Assembly: GCA_022842325.1 (NCBI GenBank)
Contig: JALHPU010000019.1
Coordinates: forward strand, 22,123-86,122
Length of the DNA stretch: 64,000 bases
Direction: 5' to 3'
Source: Sulfuritalea sp.
GTDB taxonomy: Bacteria; Pseudomonadota; Gammaproteobacteria; Burkholderiales; Rhodocyclaceae
The position numbers were made by a program, and so were the translations under genes. The notes under the pieces are model-generated. The model was not told where the DNA came from, searched no databases, and saw only the letters and a program-made list of their open reading frames with translations. Below are positions 36,612 to 44,966 of the stretch, in pieces; position 1 is the stretch's first letter, and each line of letters opens with the position of its first letter.

Positions 36612-36947
36612 TCACTTCACAATGAATGAGCGACTAACTCCGTCGCCGAGATACACCTTCTCGTCAAGCAGAATAGTTGCTCCGGTAGTCACGATAACTT
36701 TGTGCATTCCTGGTAGAACGCGCACTGCCGCGATTCCGTCAATAAAATCGCCCACGGAACCCAGGTCAAGTCCATCAACTAGTACGCGGGCGGCATGAAC
36801 AGAATCGCTTTGTGCCTTAAATGAAATCTGTGGACGCATGTCCGACACACTTTGCTTTTCGGTGGGTAACTGCGTACAGCCCGCCACAAGTAATGCAACA
36901 GCGAGAAAAAGCTTCAGGCTCAACGCAGCTAACGTCTTACTCATCAT
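36612..36947 (-). CDS. Small PEGA-like lipoprotein
   Basis: The 111 residues have a lipobox (LAVALLVAGC). The C-terminal beta-domain (VHAARVLVDGLDLGSVGDFIDGIAAVRVLPGMHKVIVTT) resembles a PEGA-type surface domain. Its start overlaps the csgG stop (ATGA), so it is part of the operon. The exact role is unknown. Confidence 0.7.
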   Translation of the reverse strand: MMSKTLAALSLKLFLAVALLVAGCTQLPTEKQSVSDMRPQISFKAQSDSVHAARVLVDGLDLGSVGDFIDGIAAVRVLPGMHKVIVTTGATILLDEKVYLGDGVSRSFIVK

Positions 36948-37951
36948 TTACCCCCGTCAAAAAGGACAATCACCTGCTCAGGCGTATAGCCACTCAACGA
37001 GCCAGAGACAACTGACGTGACAGACCCTTCATTGAGTTCGGTATCACCAAAGTTCGCATCTACACGTAGCCTTGCTATCGAGCGACCGGGCAAGGTAATT
37101 TCCGCACCCGTCTGGGGCGATTTAATCTTTTCTCCTTGCGTTTGAACCGAGAAGATCATCCCGGGTTTGATTCCCTGAGCCTTACCACCGCCAATGAATA
37201 CTTGGCTTCCTTCTGCTTTCAATATGTACGTTTGCCAAGGACGCGCGTTCATTTCGTTATTTAGCCGATTCACTGCCTCTGAGACTGCTTGGCGTATAGC
37301 TGCATCGTTAAGTGTTCCGTCATAAGCTGCTTGAGAACCAAATCCGAATGTTGAGGCAGTTTCCGTTGAAGCCTCACCGGCGCCGGATGTGGCGAAAAAT
37401 ACGTGACTGGTATTCGTATCCACAACACGCAGATCAACTTTCGCAAAAGCAACCTGCCGCTTACTGGATGAGGCAAATCCTGTTTCGCCTAACGTCTTGC
37501 GTCCGAACTCTGTCAGCGACCCTATGATCAGCGAATCAACACCGATGAGGTTAAGTTTGGTATCGGTTAGCTTGCTCTCTGCCTGAATCCGCGTGATGTC
37601 AGGGCGCTCGAATACCAAATACGCACCCGACTCAGTAAGTGCCTTGCTCAATAGGTCAGTGACCTGCTTCCCTAATGGGTCACCATGCTGATCACGCAAA
37701 AGCGATCGGCCATAGTTGGTTTCGTTTGTTATCCGACCTAGTGCAACTTTTCGCTTCAACGTGGGAACTATTGGCGCTTGAGCGATAGCCGCTTGCTGAG
37801 CTGACTTCTGAGCCGGGATTGCCGGAGTGGCCTCCTTTTGCGCGACAGGAGGTGCCTGTGTTGCACAGCCTTGGAGCAAGACAAGCACTGAACACGAGAT
37901 CGCGCCCAAGAAGAAACGCCACGAACTTCCGATAAAGGTCTTTCTCATCAT
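36944..37951 (-). CDS. CsgG/HfaB-family outer-membrane secretion lipoprotein
   Basis: CsgG-type proteins form nonameric outer-membrane export channels. The 335 residues begin at ATG 37951 with a lipobox signal (CSVLVLLQGC). The core is VALGRITNETNYGRSLL, then LIIGSLTEFGRKTLGETGF, then VAFAKVDLRVVDTNTSHVFFATSGAGEAS, and DAAIRQAVSEAVNRL. A C-terminal beta region is present. It is the first gene of the minus-strand lipoprotein operon. No curli subunit gene is visible, so the exported partner is unknown. Confidence 0.9.
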   Translation of the reverse strand: MMRKTFIGSSWRFFLGAISCSVLVLLQGCATQAPPVAQKEATPAIPAQKSAQQAAIAQAPIVPTLKRKVALGRITNETNYGRSLLRDQHGDPLGKQVTDLLSKALTESGAYLVFERPDITRIQAESKLTDTKLNLIGVDSLIIGSLTEFGRKTLGETGFASSSKRQVAFAKVDLRVVDTNTSHVFFATSGAGEASTETASTFGFGSQAAYDGTLNDAAIRQAVSEAVNRLNNEMNARPWQTYILKAEGSQVFIGGGKAQGIKPGMIFSVQTQGEKIKSPQTGAEITLPGRSIARLRVDANFGDTELNEGSVTSVVSGSLSGYTPEQVIVLFDGGK

Positions 37952-38372
37952 GCTGAACGCCCTGAAATTGAAAAAATGAACATATGTCTCATGCCAAAAG
38001 AAAATCTCGGCGTGCAAGATTTGTTGGATAGTAACTCTTATCGGATTGTAGGTATTCTCATTTTCCCGCTGGGATTGCTCGACTTATATCTTTCGCAATA
38101 GCAAGGACTGCTGCGGGCTTTGGGATGATTCATCCGACTCTAAATTGCATTTGCGTCACGTCCCCTGTTGAGACGTGCGAAATTGGCGGCCACGATTCTG
38201 TGACAGCTTCTGGGTACGTGGGCCGAATAGTCGTCCGCAATGGAGGAACAACGGCTTTGTCCGCTTCTGGCCGGAATCAGCCCGCCAGCGCTATGCTGCA
38301 TTGGCGTGGTCAATGGCTGTTGCCGAACGCGCCGCCACGCTGTCGCAGTTCGCCAACCGAAAGGAATTCTTC
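37952..38372. other. Divergent spacer between csgG and the thiamine-binding gene
   Basis: The part next to csgG is AT-rich and should hold its promoter; I could not fix hexamers with confidence. Between 38125 and 38372 short open frames exist but match nothing I recognise. Confidence 0.4.
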
Positions 38373-38681
38373 ATGGTCTTGCTCGAATTTTCCATGGCGC
38401 CCTCGACCAAGGGGGACAGCATGAGCGCCTACGTTGCACGCTCGCTCGACATCATCGACAAGAGCGGGTTGCCGTATCAACTGACGCCGATGGGTACCAT
38501 TCTCGAAGGCGAGTGGGCCGAGGTCATGGCCGTGGTGACGGCATGCTTCGAGGCGATGCGGACCGACTGCGACAGGATCGGAACCCACATCAAGATCGAC
38601 TATCGGGCGGGACCCGCCGGGCGCATGAGCGCCAAGGTGGATGCCGTCGAACGGAAACTCGGCCGCAAGCTGTCCACCTGA
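38373..38681 (+). CDS. MTH1187-family thiamine-binding protein
   Basis: The 102 residues contain MVLLEFSMAPSTKGDSMSAYVARSLDIIDKSG and YQLTPMGTILEGEWAEVMAVV, the family hallmarks of the YkoF-like ferredoxin fold that binds thiamine-type ligands. ATG 38373 follows AAGGAATTC; the longer upstream frame is not homologous. A reverse 22-base repeat copy follows ten bases after the stop. Confidence 0.88.
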   Translation: MVLLEFSMAPSTKGDSMSAYVARSLDIIDKSGLPYQLTPMGTILEGEWAEVMAVVTACFEAMRTDCDRIGTHIKIDYRAGPAGRMSAKVDAVERKLGRKLST

Positions 38682-38690
38682 GACAGGGAA

Positions 38691-38712
38691 CGCCGTGCCG
38701 CCGGCGCCGACT
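38691..38712 (-). repeat. Dispersed 22-base repeat, reverse copy
   Basis: Two mismatches to the consensus (CCG for TCG and GGC for AGC on the plus strand). Located just after the thiamine-binding protein gene. Confidence 0.7.
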
Positions 38713-38772
38713 CCCGGCGTTCGCCAGGGGGGACGCACGCCGCGGCTATAATCCGGGCTTCCGGAGGATTTC

Positions 38773-39003
38773 GTGGCCATTCACCATTTTCAACTTCAGG
38801 GCGAGTTCATCGAACTGAACGTCCTCCTCAAGCTGCTGGCGCTGGCGCCGTCCGGCGGCGCCGCCAAGGCGCTGATCGGCGAAGGTGCGGCAAGCGTCGA
38901 CGGCATGATCGAAACCCGCATCCGCCGCAAGCTGCGCGCCGGCCAGGTGGTGCGCCTGGCGGATGAAGAAATCCGCATCGTCGCCTCCGATGTCGCGGGC
39001 TGA
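38773..39003 (+). CDS. RNA-binding S4-domain protein (YbcJ-like)
   Basis: A 76-residue protein that is a single S4 domain (ELNVLLKLLALAPSGGAAKALIGEGAASVDGMIETRIRRKLRAGQVV). GTG 38773 is the start, preceded by CCGGAGGATTTC. The S4 domain binds structured RNA. The gene is next to a ribosome-assembly GTPase, so a role in ribosome biogenesis is plausible. Confidence 0.88.
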   Translation: MAIHHFQLQGEFIELNVLLKLLALAPSGGAAKALIGEGAASVDGMIETRIRRKLRAGQVVRLADEEIRIVASDVAG

Positions 39004-39027
39004 TTCCCTTTTTGAACTGATGCCCTC

Positions 39028-39942
39028 ATGACCATACAGTGGTTTCCCGGCCACATGACCTCGGCCCGGCGCAAGGCGGCCGAAACCATGGCGCTGACCG
39101 ACGTGGTGATCGAGGTCTGCGACGCGCGCCTGCCCGAGGCCAGCAGCAACCCGATGATCCGCGAGCTGCGCCTGCACCGCCAGCGTCCCTGCCTCAAGCT
39201 GCTGAACAAGGCCGACCTCGCCGACCCTGCGGTGACGCAAGCCTGGATCGACTATTACAACAGCCAGCCCGGGGTCAAGGCGGTGGCGATCTCGAGCAAG
39301 AACCCGGGCGAGGCGGCGCGCGTACCGGGCCTGTGCAAGCTCCTGGCGCCGCACCGCAACGACGGCATCAAGCCGCTGCGGATGCTGATCATGGGCATTC
39401 CCAACGTCGGCAAATCGACACTGATGAATGCGCTGCTCAAGCGCCGCGTGGCCGCCGTCGGCGACGAGCCGGCGGTGACCAAGTCGCAGATGTGCATCGA
39501 CCTCGGCCCGGCCATGACCATCACCGATACGCCGGGCCTGATGTGGCCCAAGATCAGGCACGACAGCGACGGCTTCATGCTCGCTGCGAGCCACGCCATC
39601 GGCCGCAATGCGGTGATCGATTCGGAAGTCGGCATATTTCTCGCCGCGCTGCTGCTGCAACGCTATCCGGCGCTGCTGACGGAACGCTACGGCATCGCCA
39701 CGGACGGCATGGACGGCGTCGGCGTGGTCGAGGCGGTGGCGAAGAAGCGCGGCTGCATCGTCAAGGGCCGTCGCGGCGGCGACCTCGACCTGGAAAAGGC
39801 GGCAATGATCCTGCTGACCGATTATCGCAGCGGCAAGCTCGGCCGCATCAGCCTGGAAAGCCCGGAAAGCCGTGCCGCGATGCTGGCGGCGGCGGACCAT
39901 CCGGACGCCGCCGGCACCCCGGCGACAGCGGACCCCGACTAA
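39028..39942 (+). CDS. ylqF: Ribosome biogenesis GTPase YlqF/RbgA
   Basis: A circularly permuted GTPase that aids large-subunit assembly. The 304 residues have G4 LLNKADLAD (about 51-59), then G1 GIPNVGKSTLMNALL (about 125-139), then G3 DTPGLMWPK, in the permuted order. The N-terminal WFPGHMTSARRKA is diagnostic. It is 24 bases after the S4 gene and likely cotranscribed. Confidence 0.94.
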   Translation: MTIQWFPGHMTSARRKAAETMALTDVVIEVCDARLPEASSNPMIRELRLHRQRPCLKLLNKADLADPAVTQAWIDYYNSQPGVKAVAISSKNPGEAARVPGLCKLLAPHRNDGIKPLRMLIMGIPNVGKSTLMNALLKRRVAAVGDEPAVTKSQMCIDLGPAMTITDTPGLMWPKIRHDSDGFMLAASHAIGRNAVIDSEVGIFLAALLLQRYPALLTERYGIATDGMDGVGVVEAVAKKRGCIVKGRRGGDLDLEKAAMILLTDYRSGKLGRISLESPESRAAMLAAADHPDAAGTPATADPD

Positions 39943-40123
39943 AGCCCGACGGGTGCGGGTCACCCGGCCGGCTGACCACAGAATAACCTTGATATGGTTA
40001 TGGTTTAACCGTACAGTTCGATCTCCAATTAACTTGATCTTGGTCAATTTCTTGACGAAATACTGACCGCCGGGGAATCGCAACGCATTGGGGGGGATGT
40101 TTCATGGCAGGCGTCGGGGGACG

Positions 40124-41278
40124 ATGAATCATTGGGGCACGCTAACTCCTGTGCCTGCGGCGCGGGTGTGTTCGGCCGGACTTTGGCAATGGACGCTGCT
40201 TGCCCTGCTCGTGATCGGGCTCGCTGCCTGTGCGCCGGTAGCCCCGCGATCGCAGAAGGTCGCAAAAATCCCGCAGACCCTGCTCTGGCCCATGCCCCCG
40301 GACCTGCCGCGCTTCGAGTTCGAAACGGTGCTGCAGTCGGTCGCCGATATCGCGCCAGCTACCGATGACGACCGCTGGAAACGCATGCTCCAGGGCCAAC
40401 CGGATACCAGCGATGCGCTGGCGATCAACAAACCCTCCGCCATCGTCAGCCGCGGCGGTCGCGTGTATGTCGCGGAGCCGGGGGCACGGGCCATCACGGT
40501 GTTCGACGCCGCGCGCAAAAGGCTGTTCCGCTTCGGTCTGCGCGAACCCAATGTCCTGAAACGCCCCCAGGCCCTCGCCCTGGACGACGCCGGGAAGGTC
40601 TATGTGCTCGATGCGCAACTGCGCAAGGTGATGATTTTCGACGGCATGGGCCTGTTCCTCGACTCAATCGCCCTGGGTCGCAGGTTTTCGAACCCTGTCG
40701 GAATCGCGGTGCAAGGGGATGGCCAAACCGTGTATGTGGTCGATCGCGGCAACGTCGACCAGGATGACCACAAGGTAGTGGCGCTGGCGCCCGACGGCAC
40801 GGAGGGCATCCGGATCGGGCCGCGCGGCAGCGGACCCGGGCAGTTCAACATCCCGCTGGCGGCGGCGGTCGCCGCCGACGGCACGCTGTATGTCGTCGAT
40901 TCCGGAAATTTCCGGGTCCAGGCATTCAACGCCAAAGGCGAGTTCAAGTTCCAGTTCGGCGGCGCAGGGGTAGGCATCGGACAGTTTTCGCGGCCGCGCG
41001 CCATCTCCCTGGATCACGAGGGCAATATCTACGTCTCGGACGGCGGCTTCAACAATGTGCAGATTTTCAATTCTGCCGGGCAGCTGCTGATGCCATTGGG
41101 CCGTTTGAGTCGCGAGCCGGGTCCGGGCAACTACGCCCTGATCGCCGGCATCGCCATCGACGAAACCCGGCGCCTGTACGTGGTCGATCATTACTTCAAG
41201 AAGATCGAAGTCTTTCGCCGGCTGAGCGACGAAGAAGCCTTGCAAAAAGCCACGGCACACAAGCGGGCAGCGAGCTGA
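40124..41278 (+). CDS. NHL-repeat beta-propeller lipoprotein
   Basis: The 384 residues from ATG 40124 (GGGGG just upstream; TTG 40088 and ATG 40097 are in-frame alternatives) have a lipobox signal (LLALLVIGLAAC). At least five NHL repeats follow (about 100-370), each with a VYVxDxxxxxVxxF pattern, for example LYVVDSGNFRVQAF and IYVSDGGFNNVQIF. It lies 31 bases before a multiheme cytochrome gene; such pairs are common in anaerobic electron-transfer clusters. The function is inferred only. Confidence 0.87.
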   Translation: MNHWGTLTPVPAARVCSAGLWQWTLLALLVIGLAACAPVAPRSQKVAKIPQTLLWPMPPDLPRFEFETVLQSVADIAPATDDDRWKRMLQGQPDTSDALAINKPSAIVSRGGRVYVAEPGARAITVFDAARKRLFRFGLREPNVLKRPQALALDDAGKVYVLDAQLRKVMIFDGMGLFLDSIALGRRFSNPVGIAVQGDGQTVYVVDRGNVDQDDHKVVALAPDGTEGIRIGPRGSGPGQFNIPLAAAVAADGTLYVVDSGNFRVQAFNAKGEFKFQFGGAGVGIGQFSRPRAISLDHEGNIYVSDGGFNNVQIFNSAGQLLMPLGRLSREPGPGNYALIAGIAIDETRRLYVVDHYFKKIEVFRRLSDEEALQKATAHKRAAS

Positions 41279-41309
41279 ATCGCTGCATCGAGGAACAAGG
41301 AACCATCCC

Positions 41310-42266
41310 ATGCGACACGCAAACCCTGTCTCGAATAGATCCGCGCTGCGGCGTCATTCGCTGCCGATTTCACTGCTCACGATGCTCCATCTGGCCAGTC
41401 TGGCGGTGCTGGGCCTTGCCGGCAGCGAAAGCCGCGCCGACGTCGACCTGCCGAGCAAATTCTCCAATCAGTCGAGCGTCAGGAACACCCGCCACAACCT
41501 TACCCAGAGGCAGGCTGCGGGCGGACCTTCCGGGGTCAATATGGACCCGTATCGAAACGATTACGCGGAAGTCTGCGTCTATTGCCATACGCCCCACGGC
41601 GCCAACACCAACGTCGGCGCGCCGCTGTGGAACAGGAACATTCCGAGCACCACCTATACCGTGTATAGCTCGAACAGCCTGACGCAATCGATCTCCCAGC
41701 CCGGGGCCGCCTCGCTGGTGTGCCTGTCCTGCCACGACGGGCAGCAGGCGGTGGATGCGATCATGAACATGCCGGGCTCCGGACGCTACAGTTCGGCGCC
41801 GAACACGGGCTTCCTCAATACCTGGAGCAATCCCAGCGGCCTCGGACCGTTTGCACACGCGGGCCTTAAGGATGGCGAATGCCTGGCCTGCCATGCCTCA
41901 AACGCCGGTATCGTCGGTACCGGCGCCGCCGACTTCACGCTGGCCGCGATCGGCACCGACCTGCGCGACGATCATCCGGTGGGCGTTACCTTCCCGACCA
42001 CCAATGGCGACGGCACGGACTGGAAGACCCCCGGCGGCAGCTTTGTGGTTGGCGGCCGGACCACCAAGTATTACGACGAGAACTCCAACGGGCGCATGGA
42101 CAAGGGCGAAATTCGCCTCTACGACAGCGGTAGCGGCCCGTCGGTGGAATGCGGCTCCTGCCATGACCCCCACGGCGTGGCCACCAGCGGATCGCTGTTC
42201 AACGCCACCTTCCTGCGCAAGCCGAATGCCGCCAGCGCGGTGTGCCTGACCTGTCACTCCAAGTAA
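41310..42266 (+). CDS. Secreted five-heme cytochrome c family protein
   Basis: The 318 residues have a signal peptide (LLTMLHLASLAVLGLAGSESRA, cleavage near 44). Five CxxCH heme motifs are present: CVYCH, CLSCH, CLACH, CGSCH and CLTCH, the last at the very C-terminus. The doubled-CXXCH style (CHTPHG and CHDPHG) fits periplasmic electron carriers of the NHL-linked type. It should act in the periplasm with the preceding NHL lipoprotein; the redox partner is unknown. Confidence 0.92.
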   Translation: MRHANPVSNRSALRRHSLPISLLTMLHLASLAVLGLAGSESRADVDLPSKFSNQSSVRNTRHNLTQRQAAGGPSGVNMDPYRNDYAEVCVYCHTPHGANTNVGAPLWNRNIPSTTYTVYSSNSLTQSISQPGAASLVCLSCHDGQQAVDAIMNMPGSGRYSSAPNTGFLNTWSNPSGLGPFAHAGLKDGECLACHASNAGIVGTGAADFTLAAIGTDLRDDHPVGVTFPTTNGDGTDWKTPGGSFVVGGRTTKYYDENSNGRMDKGEIRLYDSGSGPSVECGSCHDPHGVATSGSLFNATFLRKPNAASAVCLTCHSK

Positions 42267-42452
42267 GTCCGATACAAGACTGACAGGCAGGTTCGGGCCA
42301 TCGCGCAAACCCGAGCTTATTCCGCAGTGCAGCATTTCAACCTGAACGCCTTAGTGGGCATTCATCGCCGCCGGCTGCCCTGAAAAGCCCGGCAACACCC
42401 GTTACGAGACCAACACGGCCAAGCGTCGGCGGCAGGCTCGCGCAAAAAATCG

Positions 42453-42481
42453 TTTACAGCCTTCGTCACAATCAGTATCAT
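42453..42481 (+). promoter_or_regulatory. Sigma-70-like promoter of the livKHMGF locus
   Basis: TTTACA (42453-42458) and TATCAT (42476-42481) with exactly 17 bases between them, 99 bases before the livK start. Confidence 0.6.
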
Positions 42482-42494
42482 CTTCTGTGTATTA

Positions 42495-42509
42495 CAGAAC
42501 TGTGTTCTG
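42495..42509. promoter_or_regulatory. Candidate operator just after the liv promoter
   Basis: Perfect palindrome CAGAAC-TGT-GTTCTG, 13 bases past the -10 and so overlapping the expected transcription start. This position suits a repressor (for example of TetR type) responding to the acyl-CoA substrate; the regulator gene is not in the window. Confidence 0.5.
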
Positions 42510-42580
42510 CAACGCGGAACAACATAGGCCAGTTGCCGGCTTCCAGCCAGGACCGGACCACAATCCAGGAGGAGTTACCA

Positions 42581-43819
42581 ATGAAGAGCAGCTTATTCAA
42601 ACGCCTTGCCCTCGCCGCGAGTGTCACGCTGATCGGCGGCAGCGCTTTCGCCCAGGTCAAGATCGCCTACATCGACCCGCTCTCGGGACCCTTTGCCAAC
42701 GTCGGCGACGCCGGCCTCAAGGGCTTCAGGGAGGCCGCCGAAATCCTGGTGAACCAGAAGGGCGGCATCATGGGCCAGAAGCTCGAGTTCGTCGGCTTCG
42801 ACAACAAGGGCAGCCCCCAGGAAAGCCAGATACAGCTCAAGGCCGCGATCGACCAGGGCTTCCGCTTCATCACCCAGGGCAACGGCTCGGGTGCCGCCCA
42901 TTCGCTGATCGATGCGGTGAACAAGTGGAACGCGCGCAACCCGGACAAGACAGTCCTGTTCTTCAACTACGCGGCGGTCGATCCGACCCTGACCGGCGAG
43001 AAGTGCAGTTTCTGGCATTTCCGCTTCGACGCCAATACCGACATGAAGATGGAGGCCATCACCAGCTTCATGGAAAATGACAAGAAGATCAAGAAGGTCT
43101 TCATCATCGGCCAGGACTACGCCCACGGCCACCAGGTCGCCCGCGCCGCCAAGGAAATGCTGGCCAAGAAGCGCAAGGACATCAAGATCGTCGGCGAGGA
43201 CCTGCACCCGATCGGCCGCGTCAAGGACTTCGCGCCCTACGTCGCCAAGATCAAGGCCTCCGGCGCCGACACGGTGATCACCGGCAACTGGGGCAACGAC
43301 CTCTCGCTGCTGGTCAAGGCCGCCAAGGACGCCGGCCTCAAGACCCGCTTCTTCACCTATTACGCGGGCGGCCTCGGCACGCCGCAGGCGATGGGCGCAT
43401 CGGGCGATGGCCAGGTTTTGCAGCTGACCGAATGGCACATGAACGTGCCGACCAAGTCGACCGAGAAGTTCGCCCTCGACTTCAACAAGAAGTATCCGGG
43501 CATCTACTTCTACTACATGCGCGTCAATACCATGACCGAGATGGTGGCCAAGGCAATGAACACCGCCAAGTCGACCGATCCCAAGGCCGTGGCCCTGGCG
43601 CTGGAAGACATGCGCTTCCCGGCCGAGAACGGCGAAGTCTGGATGCGCAAGAGCGACCACCAGCTGATGCAGCCGCTGTTCATCTCGGTGTTCAGCAAGC
43701 AGGACGGCAAGGCGGTCAAGCACGACTCCGAAGGCACCGGCTACGGCTGGAAGACCCTGGCCTCCGTCTCGCAGCGCGACTCGCAGCTGCCGACCTCCTG
43801 CATCATGGAACGCCCGTAA
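42581..43819 (+). CDS. livK: Branched-chain-type ABC transporter substrate-binding protein
   Basis: A 412-residue periplasmic type I binding protein. It has a signal peptide (KRLALAASVTLIGGSAFA), then KIAYIDPLSGPFANVGDAGLKGF, the typical Peripla_BP_6 start. ATG 42581 follows AGGAGGAG. It heads a complete LivKHMGF importer followed by acyl-CoA genes, so the ligand is more likely an organic acid than leucine. Cys124 region (EKCSFWHFRF) matches subfamilies for aromatic or aliphatic acids. Confidence 0.92.
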   Translation: MKSSLFKRLALAASVTLIGGSAFAQVKIAYIDPLSGPFANVGDAGLKGFREAAEILVNQKGGIMGQKLEFVGFDNKGSPQESQIQLKAAIDQGFRFITQGNGSGAAHSLIDAVNKWNARNPDKTVLFFNYAAVDPTLTGEKCSFWHFRFDANTDMKMEAITSFMENDKKIKKVFIIGQDYAHGHQVARAAKEMLAKKRKDIKIVGEDLHPIGRVKDFAPYVAKIKASGADTVITGNWGNDLSLLVKAAKDAGLKTRFFTYYAGGLGTPQAMGASGDGQVLQLTEWHMNVPTKSTEKFALDFNKKYPGIYFYYMRVNTMTEMVAKAMNTAKSTDPKAVALALEDMRFPAENGEVWMRKSDHQLMQPLFISVFSKQDGKAVKHDSEGTGYGWKTLASVSQRDSQLPTSCIMERP

Positions 43820-43915
43820 GCCGGGCTTCCGCCTGAGGCAAACCCGGAGGCAGGCGACTGCCTCCGGTTACTTTCTACGTCCTGCACCATGCTCGCATAA
43901 CCCAGCGGAGGTCCA

Positions 43916-44854
43916 GTGGAATTCGTCGTCATGTCGCTGCTGAACGGGATCACCTACGGCCTGCTGCTGTTCATGCTGTCGTCCGGGCTGACGCTGATTT
44001 TCAGCATGATGGGCATCCTCAATTTCGCGCATGCCAGCTTTTACATGCTCGGCGCCTACTTCGCCTACCAGATCAGCACCTGGATCGGCTTCTGGCCCGG
44101 CCTGCTGGTCGCCCCCCTGCTGGTCGGCGCCGTCGGCGCCCTGATCGAGCGCTACGGCCTGCGCCGCGCGCACAAGTATGGTCACGTCGCCGAACTGCTA
44201 TTCACCTTCGGCCTGGCTTTCCTGGTCGAGGAGATCGTGCATCTGATCTGGGGCAAGGTCGCGGTGGATTACCGGATTCCGCTCGAACTCGACGGCACCC
44301 TGTTCACCCTGTTCGATACCTCCTTTCCGATCTACAAGGGCTTCATGATGCTGGTCTCGGTGGGCATGCTGGTGGCCCTCTACATGCTGCTGACGCGCAC
44401 CCGCATCGGCCTCATCATCCAGGCCGCGCTGACCAAGCCGGACATGGTCGAGGCGCTGGGCCACAACGTGCCGCGCATCTTCATGCTGGTGTTCGGCGGC
44501 GGCACCGCGCTGGCCGGGCTGGCCGGCGTCATCGGCGGCAATGCCTTCGTCACGGAACCCGGCATGGCGGCGGCGGTCGGCAGCATCGTCTTCGTCGTGG
44601 TGGTGGTCGGCGGCCTCGGCTCGCTGGGCGGCGCCTTCGTCGCCTCGCTGCTGATCGGCTGCATCCAGACCTTCTCGGTGGCGATGACGCTGTCCATCAC
44701 CGATGTCTTCGCCCTGATCGGCGTTGCACTGCCCGAAGGTTCGCAGGTAGCGCGCCTGACCATCACCCAGCTGGCGCCGGTACTGCCCTACGTGCTGATG
44801 GTGGCGATCCTGATCTTCCGCCCGCGCGGCCTGATGGGAGCGCGCGAATCATGA
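43916..44854 (+). CDS. livH: LivH-type ABC permease
   Basis: A 312-residue inner-membrane permease with about eight hydrophobic segments, beginning at GTG 43916 (MEFVVMSLLNGITYGLLLFMLSSGLTLIF), which follows GCGGAGG. The family motif LNFAHASFYMLGAYFAYQ is present. It pairs with LivM to form the channel. Its stop is followed at once by the three-hairpin element. Confidence 0.94.
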   Translation: MEFVVMSLLNGITYGLLLFMLSSGLTLIFSMMGILNFAHASFYMLGAYFAYQISTWIGFWPGLLVAPLLVGAVGALIERYGLRRAHKYGHVAELLFTFGLAFLVEEIVHLIWGKVAVDYRIPLELDGTLFTLFDTSFPIYKGFMMLVSVGMLVALYMLLTRTRIGLIIQAALTKPDMVEALGHNVPRIFMLVFGGGTALAGLAGVIGGNAFVTEPGMAAAVGSIVFVVVVVGGLGSLGGAFVASLLIGCIQTFSVAMTLSITDVFALIGVALPEGSQVARLTITQLAPVLPYVLMVAILIFRPRGLMGARES

Positions 44855-44966
44855 GCGCCGTACGCAGGGCCGCCCCAAGTCGGCGCCGAACAACTACCCG
44901 GAGGCTGCGCCAGCAGCCGAACCGCAGTCACCCCCTCTCCTGGAGAGGGGGATGGGGGGAATGTCC
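44855..44966 (+). repeat. Three-hairpin intergenic element, copy 2
   Basis: It fills the livH-livM spacer. Hairpin 2 is GGCTGC/GCAGCC and hairpin 3 is CCCCCTCTC/GAGAGGGGG, both different in sequence from copies 1 and 3 but still paired. Hairpin 1 is shortened. GGGGGGA before livM serves as ribosome binding site. Confidence 0.85.

Noticed and set aside
38175..38372. N-terminal extension of the thiamine-binding protein frame
   Set aside because: Family members start at the MVLLEFSM residues (38373), which have their own ribosome binding site.
44877..44890. AAGTCGGCGCCGAAC in the livH-livM spacer as another dispersed repeat copy
   Set aside because: Only the first ten bases or so match, and it belongs to hairpin 1 of the three-hairpin element.
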